Origin: an uncultured Bacilli bacterium
GTDB taxonomy: Bacteria; Bacillota_I; Bacilli_A; RF39; UBA660
Assembly (NCBI GenBank): GCA_910586635.1
Contig: CAJUJA010000013.1
Coordinates: forward strand, 677-26,441
Direction of reading: 5' to 3'
Length of the DNA stretch: 25,765 nt
Shown here: positions 17,412 through 25,028 of the stretch, piece by piece
Position numbering within the stretch: position 1 is the stretch's first letter
How the letters are laid out: the number at the start of each line of letters is the position of its first letter
Position numbers and translations under genes: made by a program
The notes under the pieces: generated by a model
Seen by the model: only the letters and a program-made list of their open reading frames with translations
The model's database searches: none
Told to the model about the DNA's origin: nothing

Positions 17412-17466
17412 GTGCAAATAGATAAAAGGCAAAAATTTTAAAATAGTAGGAGTAGCGAAAAGAAGT

Positions 17467-18408
17467 ATGATAGTAAATGTAGGTGGAAGAACAGATATTA
17501 TAAATTACTATAGTGAATGGCTAATGAACCGGATTAATGAAGGCTTTGTTTATTCAAGAAATCCTTTATTTCCTAGTCATGTATCTAAAATTAGTTTAAA
17601 GAAAGAGGACGTAGACTGTTTGATGTTTTGTTCTAAAAACTATCAACCAATTTTAAAACATATGGATAAGATAAATGAGAAATATCGAGTGATTTGCCAT
17701 TACACTATAACTGCATATGGTAAGGATATCGAACCAAATGTTCCTAGTATAGAAAGTTCAATGAAAACCTTAATGCAACTTTCTAAAATAATTGGTAGAG
17801 AAAAAGTCTTATGGCGATATGATCCTATCTTATTAACTGAAAAATATACAATAAAGTATCACTTGAAAACCTTTGAATATATGGCAAAGCATCTTGCACC
17901 CTATATTCAAAGATGTATCTTTAGCTTTGTAGAAATGTATAAAAAATTGGAATATAATATGCCTGAAATCATTCCTCCTACAAAAGAAGATAAGGAAAAA
18001 TTATTAATAGGAATTGGAGAAATTTCAAGGAAATATGGAATATATACTCAGACGTGTGGTACAGATCAGAATTATGAAAAATATGGAATTCATTTATCAG
18101 GTTGTACTACAGCAGAAATTTTAGATGAGGCACATCATGTACCATATAAAAGGGTAAAACCAAAACCGATGAGAAAGGGATGCCATTGCATACCAAGTAG
18201 GGATATAGGAGCTTATGATACTTGCCTAAATGGATGTAAGTATTGTTATGCTAATAAAAACCCAGAAATTGCAAAACAAAAAATGAAATTTCATGACAAA
18301 AAATCGCCTTTATTATTAGGAAATATTAAAAAAACGGATCAAATAACAGAGTCAAAACAAAGTAGTTTGGTCCGCAAAGATAAAAATGAGCAATTAAGTT
18401 TTATGTAG
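17467..18408 (+). CDS. DUF1848 protein with C-terminal CxxxCxxC cluster
   Basis: 313 residues. The start IVNVGGRTDIINYYSEWL, the WRYDPILLT segment and the Cys-rich C-terminus identify DUF1848. Cysteines lie at C197, C213, C239, C241, and C253, C257, C260. The last three form CxxxCxxC (CLNGCKYCYA), the spacing used by radical SAM enzymes for a 4Fe-4S cluster, but here at the C-terminal end of the barrel-like region instead of the N-terminus. The first 200 residues look like alternating beta/alpha units. Substrate and activity are unknown; an iron-sulfur or radical SAM role is inferred from the motif. The next gene, an SPL-like radical SAM protein, follows immediately. The ribosome binding site AGGAG (17448-17452) is rather far, 14 nt, from the ATG. 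Confidence 0.87.
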   Translation: MIVNVGGRTDIINYYSEWLMNRINEGFVYSRNPLFPSHVSKISLKKEDVDCLMFCSKNYQPILKHMDKINEKYRVICHYTITAYGKDIEPNVPSIESSMKTLMQLSKIIGREKVLWRYDPILLTEKYTIKYHLKTFEYMAKHLAPYIQRCIFSFVEMYKKLEYNMPEIIPPTKEDKEKLLIGIGEISRKYGIYTQTCGTDQNYEKYGIHLSGCTTAEILDEAHHVPYKRVKPKPMRKGCHCIPSRDIGAYDTCLNGCKYCYANKNPEIAKQKMKFHDKKSPLLLGNIKKTDQITESKQSSLVRKDKNEQLSFM

Positions 18409-18421
18409 GTTGGTGTTTGAT

Positions 18422-19261
18422 ATGATTGTAAAAGAAAAAGAGGTAAAAGATTATTTAACCAAATCTAAAATTGGAGAGTATGCAATAAACCCTTATATTG
18501 GTTGCCCTCATCAGTGTAGGTATTGTTACGCTAGCTTTATGAAGCGATTTACCAATCATAAGGAAGCATGGGGAGAATTTATAGATATCAAACGATGTAA
18601 TAAAAAAATTGATACAAAAAGGATAGAAGGGAAAAATGTATTTATATCATCTGTAACGGATTGTTATAATCCCTATGAGGAAAAATATTGTATTACAAGA
18701 AGTATTTTAAAACAGTTAGTAGGAGTAAATTGCAGATTACAAATAGCAACAAAAAATAAATTAATTTTAAGAGATTTAGATTTATTAAAACAAATGAAGG
18801 ATTTAAGTGTTGCAGTATCAATCAATACTCTTGATGAGGACTTTAGAAGTGATATGGATAAAGCCAGCTCTATTAAAGAACGATTAGAAGTATTGAAAAC
18901 ATTACATAAAAATGGAATTTATACCATTCTATTTATGTCACCCATTTTTATAGGGATTACTAATTGGAAAGGGATCATTGAACAAACGAAAAAATATATT
19001 AATGAATATTGGTTTGAAGATTTAAATTTAAGAGGATCTTACAAATATGATATTCTAAACTATATAAAAGAAAAATATCCTAAAATATATCCTACCTTTG
19101 AAAATATTTATCTAAAGGGAAAAAAACAGGAACTAATTAATATGGATAATGAAATAAGGAATTATTGTAATTTTAATAAGATTCATTACTCTGCTTATTT
19201 TCATCACGAAGAAGTTATGAAAAATCGTGAAAATAAAAAATTAGGAAAGAAAAGTAATTAG
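18422..19261 (+). CDS. SPL-like radical SAM protein
   Basis: 279 residues. NPYIGCPHQCRYCYASFM near the N-terminus carries the radical SAM motif C28-x3-C32-x2-C35. ISSVTDCYNPYE, LQIATKN and VAVSINTLDEDF fit the COG1533 group that includes spore photoproduct lyase. These enzymes cleave SAM reductively with a 4Fe-4S cluster. SplB itself repairs UV thymine dimers, but this protein is shorter and direct repair activity is not shown by sequence. The start is ATG 18422, with AGGTTGGTG just upstream; the TTG (18410) and GTG (18413) codons that precede it fall in that site. It lies 13 nt after DUF1848, so the two are surely co-transcribed. Confidence 0.87.
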   Translation: MIVKEKEVKDYLTKSKIGEYAINPYIGCPHQCRYCYASFMKRFTNHKEAWGEFIDIKRCNKKIDTKRIEGKNVFISSVTDCYNPYEEKYCITRSILKQLVGVNCRLQIATKNKLILRDLDLLKQMKDLSVAVSINTLDEDFRSDMDKASSIKERLEVLKTLHKNGIYTILFMSPIFIGITNWKGIIEQTKKYINEYWFEDLNLRGSYKYDILNYIKEKYPKIYPTFENIYLKGKKQELINMDNEIRNYCNFNKIHYSAYFHHEEVMKNRENKKLGKKSN

Positions 19262-19284
19262 GTTTAAAGTTTATTAAAAAATCG

Positions 19285-19290
19285 TATAAT
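19285..19290 (+). promoter_or_regulatory. -10 box candidate for tag
   Basis: Perfect TATAAT at 19285-19290, with only a weak -35 (TTTAAA at 19263-19268, 16-nt spacer). It would give a leader of about 50 nt before ATG 19346. Confidence 0.4.
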
Positions 19291-19345
19291 CAAAAATAAA
19301 ACAGGGTAGAGATTAAGGAATCTTATGTAAGAAAGGAATTATAAA

Positions 19346-19891
19346 ATGAATCAAACGAGATGTAAATGGTGCAATGTAAACAATCCACTTTATGTTCTAT
19401 ATCATGATACAGAATGGGGAGTTCCTAATTTTGATGATCACTACTTATTTGAAATGTTAATATTGGAGTCCTTTCAAGCGGGGCTTTCTTGGGAATGTAT
19501 TTTAAATAAAAGGAATGACTTTAGAATAAGCTATGACGATTTTGATATAGATAAGATTATTCTGTATGATGATGAAAAAACAAAAAAACTGTTAGACAAT
19601 AACAAGATTATTAGAAATGAACGAAAAATAAAAGCAAGTATTCATAATGCTAAAATTTTTAAAAGTATTCAAGAAGAGTTTGGAAGCTTTTATCATTATT
19701 TAGAGACCTTTATAGGAGGAAAAACACGATATGAGCTGGGAAAAACAACGAATAATTTATCAGACCAAATTTCAAAGGACCTTCAAAAAAGAGGAATGAA
19801 ATTTGTAGGTAGTATTACGATATATTCTTATTTGCAAGCAATTGGTGTCATTTATTCTCATGATAAGGATTGTTTTCTTTATAAAAGATAG
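19346..19891 (+). CDS. tag: DNA-3-methyladenine glycosylase I
   Basis: 181 residues, normal length for Tag, which removes 3-methyladenine from alkylated DNA as the first step of base excision repair. The zinc-binding residues of the E. coli enzyme have counterparts here: C6 and H20 at the N-terminus, and H172 and C176 (HDKDC) near the C-terminus. E41 and W49 in ESFQAGLSWECIL match the base-pocket residues. YHDTEWGVP is a family signature. The ribosome binding site AAAGGAA lies about 8 nt before the ATG. It closes the run of DNA-repair genes and converges on the PASTA gene. Confidence 0.96.
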   Translation: MNQTRCKWCNVNNPLYVLYHDTEWGVPNFDDHYLFEMLILESFQAGLSWECILNKRNDFRISYDDFDIDKIILYDDEKTKKLLDNNKIIRNERKIKASIHNAKIFKSIQEEFGSFYHYLETFIGGKTRYELGKTTNNLSDQISKDLQKRGMKFVGSITIYSYLQAIGVIYSHDKDCFLYKR

Positions 19892-19933
19892 GAAGCATTC
19901 ATGGAATAGTAAGTTAAATATTATAAAAATAAA

Positions 19934-19952
19934 AAGGTGGATATCCCACCTT
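19934..19952. terminator. Hairpin terminator between tag and the PASTA gene
   Basis: Stem AAGGTGG (19934-19940) / CCACCTT (19946-19952) with a 5-nt loop. On the minus strand it is followed by a TTTTTATTTTTAT tract, a strong terminator for the PASTA gene, whose stop codon overlaps the arm. On the + strand the T-run (AATTTTG) is weaker. Confidence 0.8.
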
Positions 19953-21756
19953 AATTTTGTACTATATAAATAGTATAGGTATCACAGCTATTAGCCTCAA
20001 AACTCCCTTTTGATGTACTATCTCTATGAACCATTCCATTATTTCCAACAGAACTTGCTCTTCCTACAAATGAGAATTTAACATTGGGATAAGCTCTTCT
20101 ATAATTAGCAGCTGTTTCACTTAAACTTTGACCATTTAATGAACTTTGAAAAGTAACGGTAACTGTTTTACTTCTATCACAACTTTCTGGCTTATTATTA
20201 GGAGTTGTAGTAGTAGGGGAATGATTAGTTTGTGTAGAAGAATTAGACACATTTGGCTTCTTTCCATTACTGATCGTAAGAGTAAGGGTTGTATTTTGAG
20301 AAACTTCACTATCTGCTTTTAATGATTGCTTAATCACTGTATTTTTAGTCTTTGTACTATTTTCATAAACAAAGTTATATTTTAAATTTAGAGATTTTAA
20401 CTCTTTTATAGCAGCATCCTTAGTTTTACCAACTAAATTAGGAACTGTAACTTTTTTTCCTTGGGAAATGGTAATAATAATAGTATCACTATTTTTGATA
20501 GTATCTCCCTTTTTATGAGAATAACTAATAATTTCTCCTTCTTTTACCTCGGTATTAAATTCATATTTTTCTTCATAGTTTACCTTGTTTTTACTTGCCC
20601 AAATTCTAAAATCATCTATATTCTTAAATGATAACATAACTAGTTTTCCTTTAGATATGGTAACAGTAATCAAAGTTCTTTGCTCTACAATATCTCCTTT
20701 ATTATAATTAGCTGAAATAACTTTATTTAAAGCGGTAGAATCATCATATTGATTTTTAAACTCGAGTTTTAATTTATTTTTTATGGCCCAATTTGTAATT
20801 TCTACAATATTGTATTTTGTCAAATCAGGTATTTTAATTTTCTTTCCCTTACTAATTGTTAAAATTACTTTATTTTCCTCATCATTTGGTTTTACCATGG
20901 TACCCATTTTTTTATTCTGCTTCATAACAGCATCTCGTTTGATATGATTAGAAAATTCTTTTTTGATTTCGTATTTTATAGAATGTTGTTTTAAGAAGAA
21001 TATAGCTTCAAACTCCTCCATATTAGTAAAGTCAATCAATTTTGTATCTTCTAGTTGTTCTTCTTCACCTAATGAAAAGATAAGTTTTAGTTCATCACTA
21101 CGTTTTATATTACCTGATTTACTTTGTTCAATAACAGTATCCTTATTTTTATCAGATATTTGAAACTCTACTTCAACATGATTTAATTTATTTTCCTTTA
21201 TATATTTTAAAACTCTTTTAGAATGCCAAGTAGTCATATCAGGAATAATAATTTCTTTATCTGGATTTGGGCCCTCACTAATTACAATGTCTAACTCTTT
21301 GAGGTTCTTTACCAGTGTTCCTTCCTTTTTACTCTGATGAATCACATGGTATTCGTCTACTAAATCACTATATTCATATATCTGATTAATTTTAATTTTA
21401 TTTTTTTGACTCCATTCTATAACTTCTACCAAACTCTTATCTCTAAAGTCTTCTACTTGATTTAACTTTAATATGCTCACAAGTTCTAACTTGGTAGCCA
21501 TTTGAAATAGACTATATCCAATGATTAGTAAGGAAGCAATAACTACAGTAGATTTATTATTTCTTCGATTTGTAATTTGAGAAAAAGTATAAAATATAAT
21601 AAACATACTAAGAAGCAGGTTACTAATCATTTCTATCATAAAATCCCCGTTATGCGGTAATAAAATAGAAATAATAAAGTTTGTAATAATACTTATAAAA
21701 GATAAAAATAATAAAAAGTTACATATTCTATGAGTCTTTCTTTTACCCTCTTTCAT
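19951..21756 (-). CDS. Membrane-anchored six-PASTA-repeat protein without kinase domain
   Basis: 601 residues. Three N-terminal membrane helices (about 13-33, 40-60 and 70-88) place the rest outside by the positive-inside rule. Six PASTA-like units of 63-74 residues follow, each ending in an xISxG-type strand at about 158-162, 226-230, 300-304, 366-370, 429-433 and 494-498. The sixth (VTVPNLVGKTKDAAIKEL) is canonical; earlier ones are diverged. A Ser/Thr/Pro linker then leads to a beta-rich domain of about 78 residues framed by two cysteines (C526 and C591), perhaps a disulfide. PASTA repeats usually bind peptidoglycan or muropeptides in Ser/Thr kinases and penicillin-binding proteins, but no kinase or transpeptidase domain is present. 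An AGGGTGATG site precedes the ATG. No clear promoter is seen upstream. Confidence 0.87.
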   Translation of the reverse strand: MKEGKRKTHRICNFLLFLSFISIITNFIISILLPHNGDFMIEMISNLLLSMFIIFYTFSQITNRRNNKSTVVIASLLIIGYSLFQMATKLELVSILKLNQVEDFRDKSLVEVIEWSQKNKIKINQIYEYSDLVDEYHVIHQSKKEGTLVKNLKELDIVISEGPNPDKEIIIPDMTTWHSKRVLKYIKENKLNHVEVEFQISDKNKDTVIEQSKSGNIKRSDELKLIFSLGEEEQLEDTKLIDFTNMEEFEAIFFLKQHSIKYEIKKEFSNHIKRDAVMKQNKKMGTMVKPNDEENKVILTISKGKKIKIPDLTKYNIVEITNWAIKNKLKLEFKNQYDDSTALNKVISANYNKGDIVEQRTLITVTISKGKLVMLSFKNIDDFRIWASKNKVNYEEKYEFNTEVKEGEIISYSHKKGDTIKNSDTIIITISQGKKVTVPNLVGKTKDAAIKELKSLNLKYNFVYENSTKTKNTVIKQSLKADSEVSQNTTLTLTISNGKKPNVSNSSTQTNHSPTTTTPNNKPESCDRSKTVTVTFQSSLNGQSLSETAANYRRAYPNVKFSFVGRASSVGNNGMVHRDSTSKGSFEANSCDTYTIYIVQN

Positions 21757-21843
21757 TCCATCACCCTCATTCTACTTATTATTATATAATAGTTTATAAA
21801 AAATAGATATGGATTATCGATAGTCTTTACGTAAAATAAAAGA

Positions 21844-21895
21844 TTAGAAAAGATATTTAAAATATTCTAAATCTTAGAATTATTCTTCATTCTAA
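21844..21895. promoter_or_regulatory. Cluster of TTCTAA/TTAGAA half-sites (possible operator)
   Basis: TTAGAA (21844-21849), TTCTAA (21865-21870), TTAGAA (21874-21879) and TTCTAA (21890-21895). The middle two form the palindrome ATTCTAA-atc-TTAGAAT, and the last lies at the -35 position of the next promoter. This may be a repressor or activator site; in AT-rich DNA chance is possible. Confidence 0.4.
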
Positions 21896-21905
21896 GTAGC
21901 TTTTA

Positions 21906-21914
21906 TGATATACT
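21906..21914 (+). promoter_or_regulatory. Extended -10 promoter of the oxidoreductase gene
   Basis: TGATATACT (TGn plus TATACT), with no good -35. The predicted start near 21920 places the AGGTGG ribosome binding site (21921-21926) at the very 5' end of the transcript. Confidence 0.6.
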
Positions 21915-21930
21915 ATCATCAGGTGGTAGT

Positions 21931-23481
21931 ATGAAAAACGTAATAATTATCGGGGCAGGACCAGCAGGCTTAACCGCAGCATATGAATTATTAAAAAAAG
22001 GAAAAGAGAAGTATAAAGTAACCATTTTAGAAGAAGAGAAACAGGTAGGGGGAATCTCTAAAACCATTTCTTATAAAGGAAATAGAATAGATATAGGAGG
22101 GCACCGATTTTTTACAAAAGAAAAAAAAGTAGAGAAAATATGGACTGAGCTTTTAAAAATTCAGTCTAAACCATCCTATGACGATAAAAAACTATCTACC
22201 AAAAAAAAGCTACCTCAAAAAGGACCAGATCCAGAAAAAAATGATCAGGTAATGTTGATAAGAAATCGAGTATCTAGAATTTTTTATGAAGATAAATTTT
22301 ATGATTACCCAATATCAATTAATTGGAGGACAATAAAGAATTTAGGAATTTTTAGGACGGTAAATTGTGGAGTAAGTTATTTAAAATCTAGTTTATTTAA
22401 AAGAAAAGAAAAGAATTTAGAAGATTTTTATATCAATAGATTTGGTAGAAAACTATACTCTATGTTTTTTTGTGGATATACAGAAAAAGTGTGGGGAAGA
22501 AGTCCATCTAATATTTCAAAAGAGTGGGGCTACCAAAGAGTAAAAGGCATTTCTATTCGTGAGGTTTTAAAAGATGGAATTTTAAAGCTATTTAACATAA
22601 GCAATAAAACGAAACAAACCAGCTTAATAGAAAAATTTTACTATCCAAAATATGGACCTGGTCAACTTTATGAAGAAATGGCAGAAAAAGTAAAACAAAT
22701 GGGTGGAAAAATTCTAAGGGGCAGTAAAGTTGTAAAAATAAATCAAAAGAATTGTAGAATAGAAGAAATTACATATGTAAAGAATAAAAAAGAATATACA
22801 AAAAAAGTAGATATTCTAATATCTAGTATGCCAATAAAAGACCTTGTAGAATCACTAAATGGGACAGAAAAGCAAGTTTTAACAATAGCGTCTAAACTAC
22901 CTTATAGAGATTTTATCACAGTTGGAGTTCTAGTAGATCATCTATCACTAAAAAATAATACTAAAATAAAAACACTCAATCATAATATTCCAGATTGTTG
23001 GTTATATATTCAAGATGATAAAGTAAAATTGGGTAGAATTCAAATTTTTAATAATTGGTCTTGTTATATGGTAAAAGATAAAGAAAAAAAGGTATGGTTA
23101 GGACTAGAATATTTTTGTCAGGAGAATGATAGTTTTTGGAATCTTTCCGACCAAGAGTTGCAAGATTATGCCGAAAAAGAATTAAAAAGGATCAAAGTCA
23201 TCGATACCAAAGTATTAGATAGTTGTTGTATTAGGGTAAAAAAAGCGTATCCCGCTTACTTTGATAGTTATCAAGAATTTGATAAAGTGAAGGCTTATTT
23301 AAACCAATTTGATAATTTGTATTGTATTGGGAGAAATGGACAGCACCGTTATAACAATATGGATCATTCTATGATGACTGCGATTAAATGCGTAGAACAT
23401 ATTTTAAAAAATAAAAAGAAGAAAGATGATATATGGAATGTAAATATAGAGGATTCCTATCATGAGGAGAGGCAGAAATGA
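21931..23481 (+). CDS. FAD-dependent oxidoreductase, amine-oxidase/UDP-galactopyranose-mutase-like
   Basis: 516 residues. An N-terminal Rossmann dinucleotide fold (IIIGAGPAGLTAAYEL, then VGGISKT and IDIGGHRFF) and a C-terminal FAD-contact segment (CIGRNGQHRYNNMDHSM) frame a substrate domain with FYINRFGRKLYSMFFCGYTEKVWG. This arrangement belongs to the flavin amine oxidase / protoporphyrinogen oxidase / UDP-galactopyranose mutase superfamily. The group with a GGHRFF segment is often found beside glycosyltransferases. The substrate cannot be assigned; a lipid-linked sugar or polyprenyl intermediate is a guess from context. The stop overlaps the next start by 4 nt (ATGA), so it is translationally coupled to the GT-C-like gene. 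Confidence 0.85.
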   Translation: MKNVIIIGAGPAGLTAAYELLKKGKEKYKVTILEEEKQVGGISKTISYKGNRIDIGGHRFFTKEKKVEKIWTELLKIQSKPSYDDKKLSTKKKLPQKGPDPEKNDQVMLIRNRVSRIFYEDKFYDYPISINWRTIKNLGIFRTVNCGVSYLKSSLFKRKEKNLEDFYINRFGRKLYSMFFCGYTEKVWGRSPSNISKEWGYQRVKGISIREVLKDGILKLFNISNKTKQTSLIEKFYYPKYGPGQLYEEMAEKVKQMGGKILRGSKVVKINQKNCRIEEITYVKNKKEYTKKVDILISSMPIKDLVESLNGTEKQVLTIASKLPYRDFITVGVLVDHLSLKNNTKIKTLNHNIPDCWLYIQDDKVKLGRIQIFNNWSCYMVKDKEKKVWLGLEYFCQENDSFWNLSDQELQDYAEKELKRIKVIDTKVLDSCCIRVKKAYPAYFDSYQEFDKVKAYLNQFDNLYCIGRNGQHRYNNMDHSMMTAIKCVEHILKNKKKKDDIWNVNIEDSYHEERQK

Positions 23482-24962
23482 AAAACTTATTCATGAAAAT
23501 AAAAACATACCATCCCCCTAAATATATTTGCCTATTATATTTCTTTGTTCCGATTTTTATTTGTACCATTTCAAATTTAGCCAAAGAAAATGATATTTGG
23601 TTTTTATTAAACCATGGTGAATATGTATTAAAATATGGTTTTCCGATAATAGAACCATTTTCAATGCATCAAGGTTTTTCCTTTGTTATGCAACAATGGT
23701 TAACCTCTGTTATCTTTTATTTAGGGTATCATTATTTTGGAAGGTTAGGTTTATTAATTATACTAGAAATAGTAAATATTTTAATATTATATTTTTTATA
23801 CAAGTTATGCATGCTACTAAGCGATGGAAAATATCATATATCTACTGTGATTAGCTGTATAGTAGATATATTGTTATTAACACATTTTATTCTGCTTAGA
23901 CCCCAAATATTTACCTATTTATTTTTAATTATTATACTATATATTATGGAGTTGTTCTATCAAAATAAAAATACAAAAGCGATTTATTCTTTACCACTTC
24001 TATCCCTATTACAAATTAATTTTCATGCTTCTATGTGGTTTTTGATATTCTTGTTTATTCTTCCTTTTTTAGTTTGCTTAGTAATAGAAAAACTAAAAAA
24101 TAAAAAGGATAATCGTATATTTCTATTATTAGGGATTTTATTTATTATGTTTTTAGTAGGATTCTTAAATCCTTATGGAGTAAAAAACATAACCTATATC
24201 TTTCATTCTTATGGAATAAAACACATTAATAATACAGTTGTAGAGATGTTTCCACCAGTGGTTTTGGGAGCCTTTAAAACATCAGTAGGACCTATGACCT
24301 TTTTAATATTGGGAGTAATTGTATCAATCTATATGTTTTATAAACGAGGACAAATTAGGTTACGATATATGTTTCTTTTAGCAGGTGTTACGATATTAAG
24401 TCTTATGAATGTAAGGAATTTTGCTTTACTAGTAATTGGATCTTTGCCATTTTTAGCATTTTATTTAAAAGATATAGAAAAAAAACCAAAAAAGAACGAT
24501 AAAGAAATACCTAAAAATGTAAAAGGAAATTATATTGCTGTTTTATTATTTTTGACTGCATATATCATAACATTTGGTATGTATTACTCTAGCAAAGGGT
24601 TGACCAACTATTTGGAAAAGGGAATTGATATTTTATTAAAAAATAATGATAGTAAAGATATTATATTATATACGAACTATGCTAATGGTGCTTATGCAGA
24701 ATATAGAGGATTAAAACCTTATATCGATCCTAGAGCAGAGGTGTTTTTAAAATCAAATAATCATAAGAAAGACATTATGAAAGAATACTGTCTACTCAAC
24801 TTTGGTATACTGGATTATAATGCATTTATCAAAAAATATCAGTTTACCCATTTAATTGTTACCAAAAGAGATTTTCTGTATCAAAAAGTTGCCAAAGATA
24901 AAAGATACCGTGTTCTCTATAAAGAAAAAGAATATAAAATATATGAAAGAGTGACAAACTAG
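23478..24962 (+). CDS. Polytopic membrane protein, GT-C glycosyltransferase-like
   Basis: 494 residues with about ten to twelve membrane helices and a short C-terminal extracellular domain. After the first helix comes NDIWFLLNHGEYVLKYG (D39 and W41), then EPFSM and QQWLTSVIFYLGY. This is the large first-loop pattern of GT-C type transferases and related uncharacterised membrane proteins that use polyprenyl-phosphate sugars outside the cell; the Asp would be the catalytic candidate. The C-terminal part has TNYANGAYAEYRGLKPYIDPR, also seen in that group. Activity is inferred. GAGGAGAGG lies within the preceding gene, and the ATGA overlap shows coupling with the flavin oxidoreductase. Confidence 0.78.
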   Translation: MKNLFMKIKTYHPPKYICLLYFFVPIFICTISNLAKENDIWFLLNHGEYVLKYGFPIIEPFSMHQGFSFVMQQWLTSVIFYLGYHYFGRLGLLIILEIVNILILYFLYKLCMLLSDGKYHISTVISCIVDILLLTHFILLRPQIFTYLFLIIILYIMELFYQNKNTKAIYSLPLLSLLQINFHASMWFLIFLFILPFLVCLVIEKLKNKKDNRIFLLLGILFIMFLVGFLNPYGVKNITYIFHSYGIKHINNTVVEMFPPVVLGAFKTSVGPMTFLILGVIVSIYMFYKRGQIRLRYMFLLAGVTILSLMNVRNFALLVIGSLPFLAFYLKDIEKKPKKNDKEIPKNVKGNYIAVLLFLTAYIITFGMYYSSKGLTNYLEKGIDILLKNNDSKDIILYTNYANGAYAEYRGLKPYIDPRAEVFLKSNNHKKDIMKEYCLLNFGILDYNAFIKKYQFTHLIVTKRDFLYQKVAKDKRYRVLYKEKEYKIYERVTN

Positions 24963-24984
24963 AACAAATTCAGATTTACTTTGA

Positions 24985-25013
24985 TTCACATAATATAAGA
25001 TACATGGTATAAT
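24985..25013 (+). promoter_or_regulatory. Promoter of the O-antigen-ligase-like gene
   Basis: TTCACA at 24985-24990 (one mismatch to TTGACA), a 17-nt spacer, then TATAAT at 25008-25013 preceded by TGG (extended -10). The leader would be only about 10 nt. Confidence 0.75.
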
Positions 25014-25028
25014 TGGATCGGTGATGAT

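Noticed and set aside
20963..21163. Plus-strand frame within the PASTA gene
   Set aside because: Ser-rich antisense of the repeat region; no start signals.
19951..21500. DNA repeat or CRISPR-like array in the PASTA gene
   Set aside because: Periodicity exists only at the protein level, with diverged units of varying length; no identical DNA repeats.
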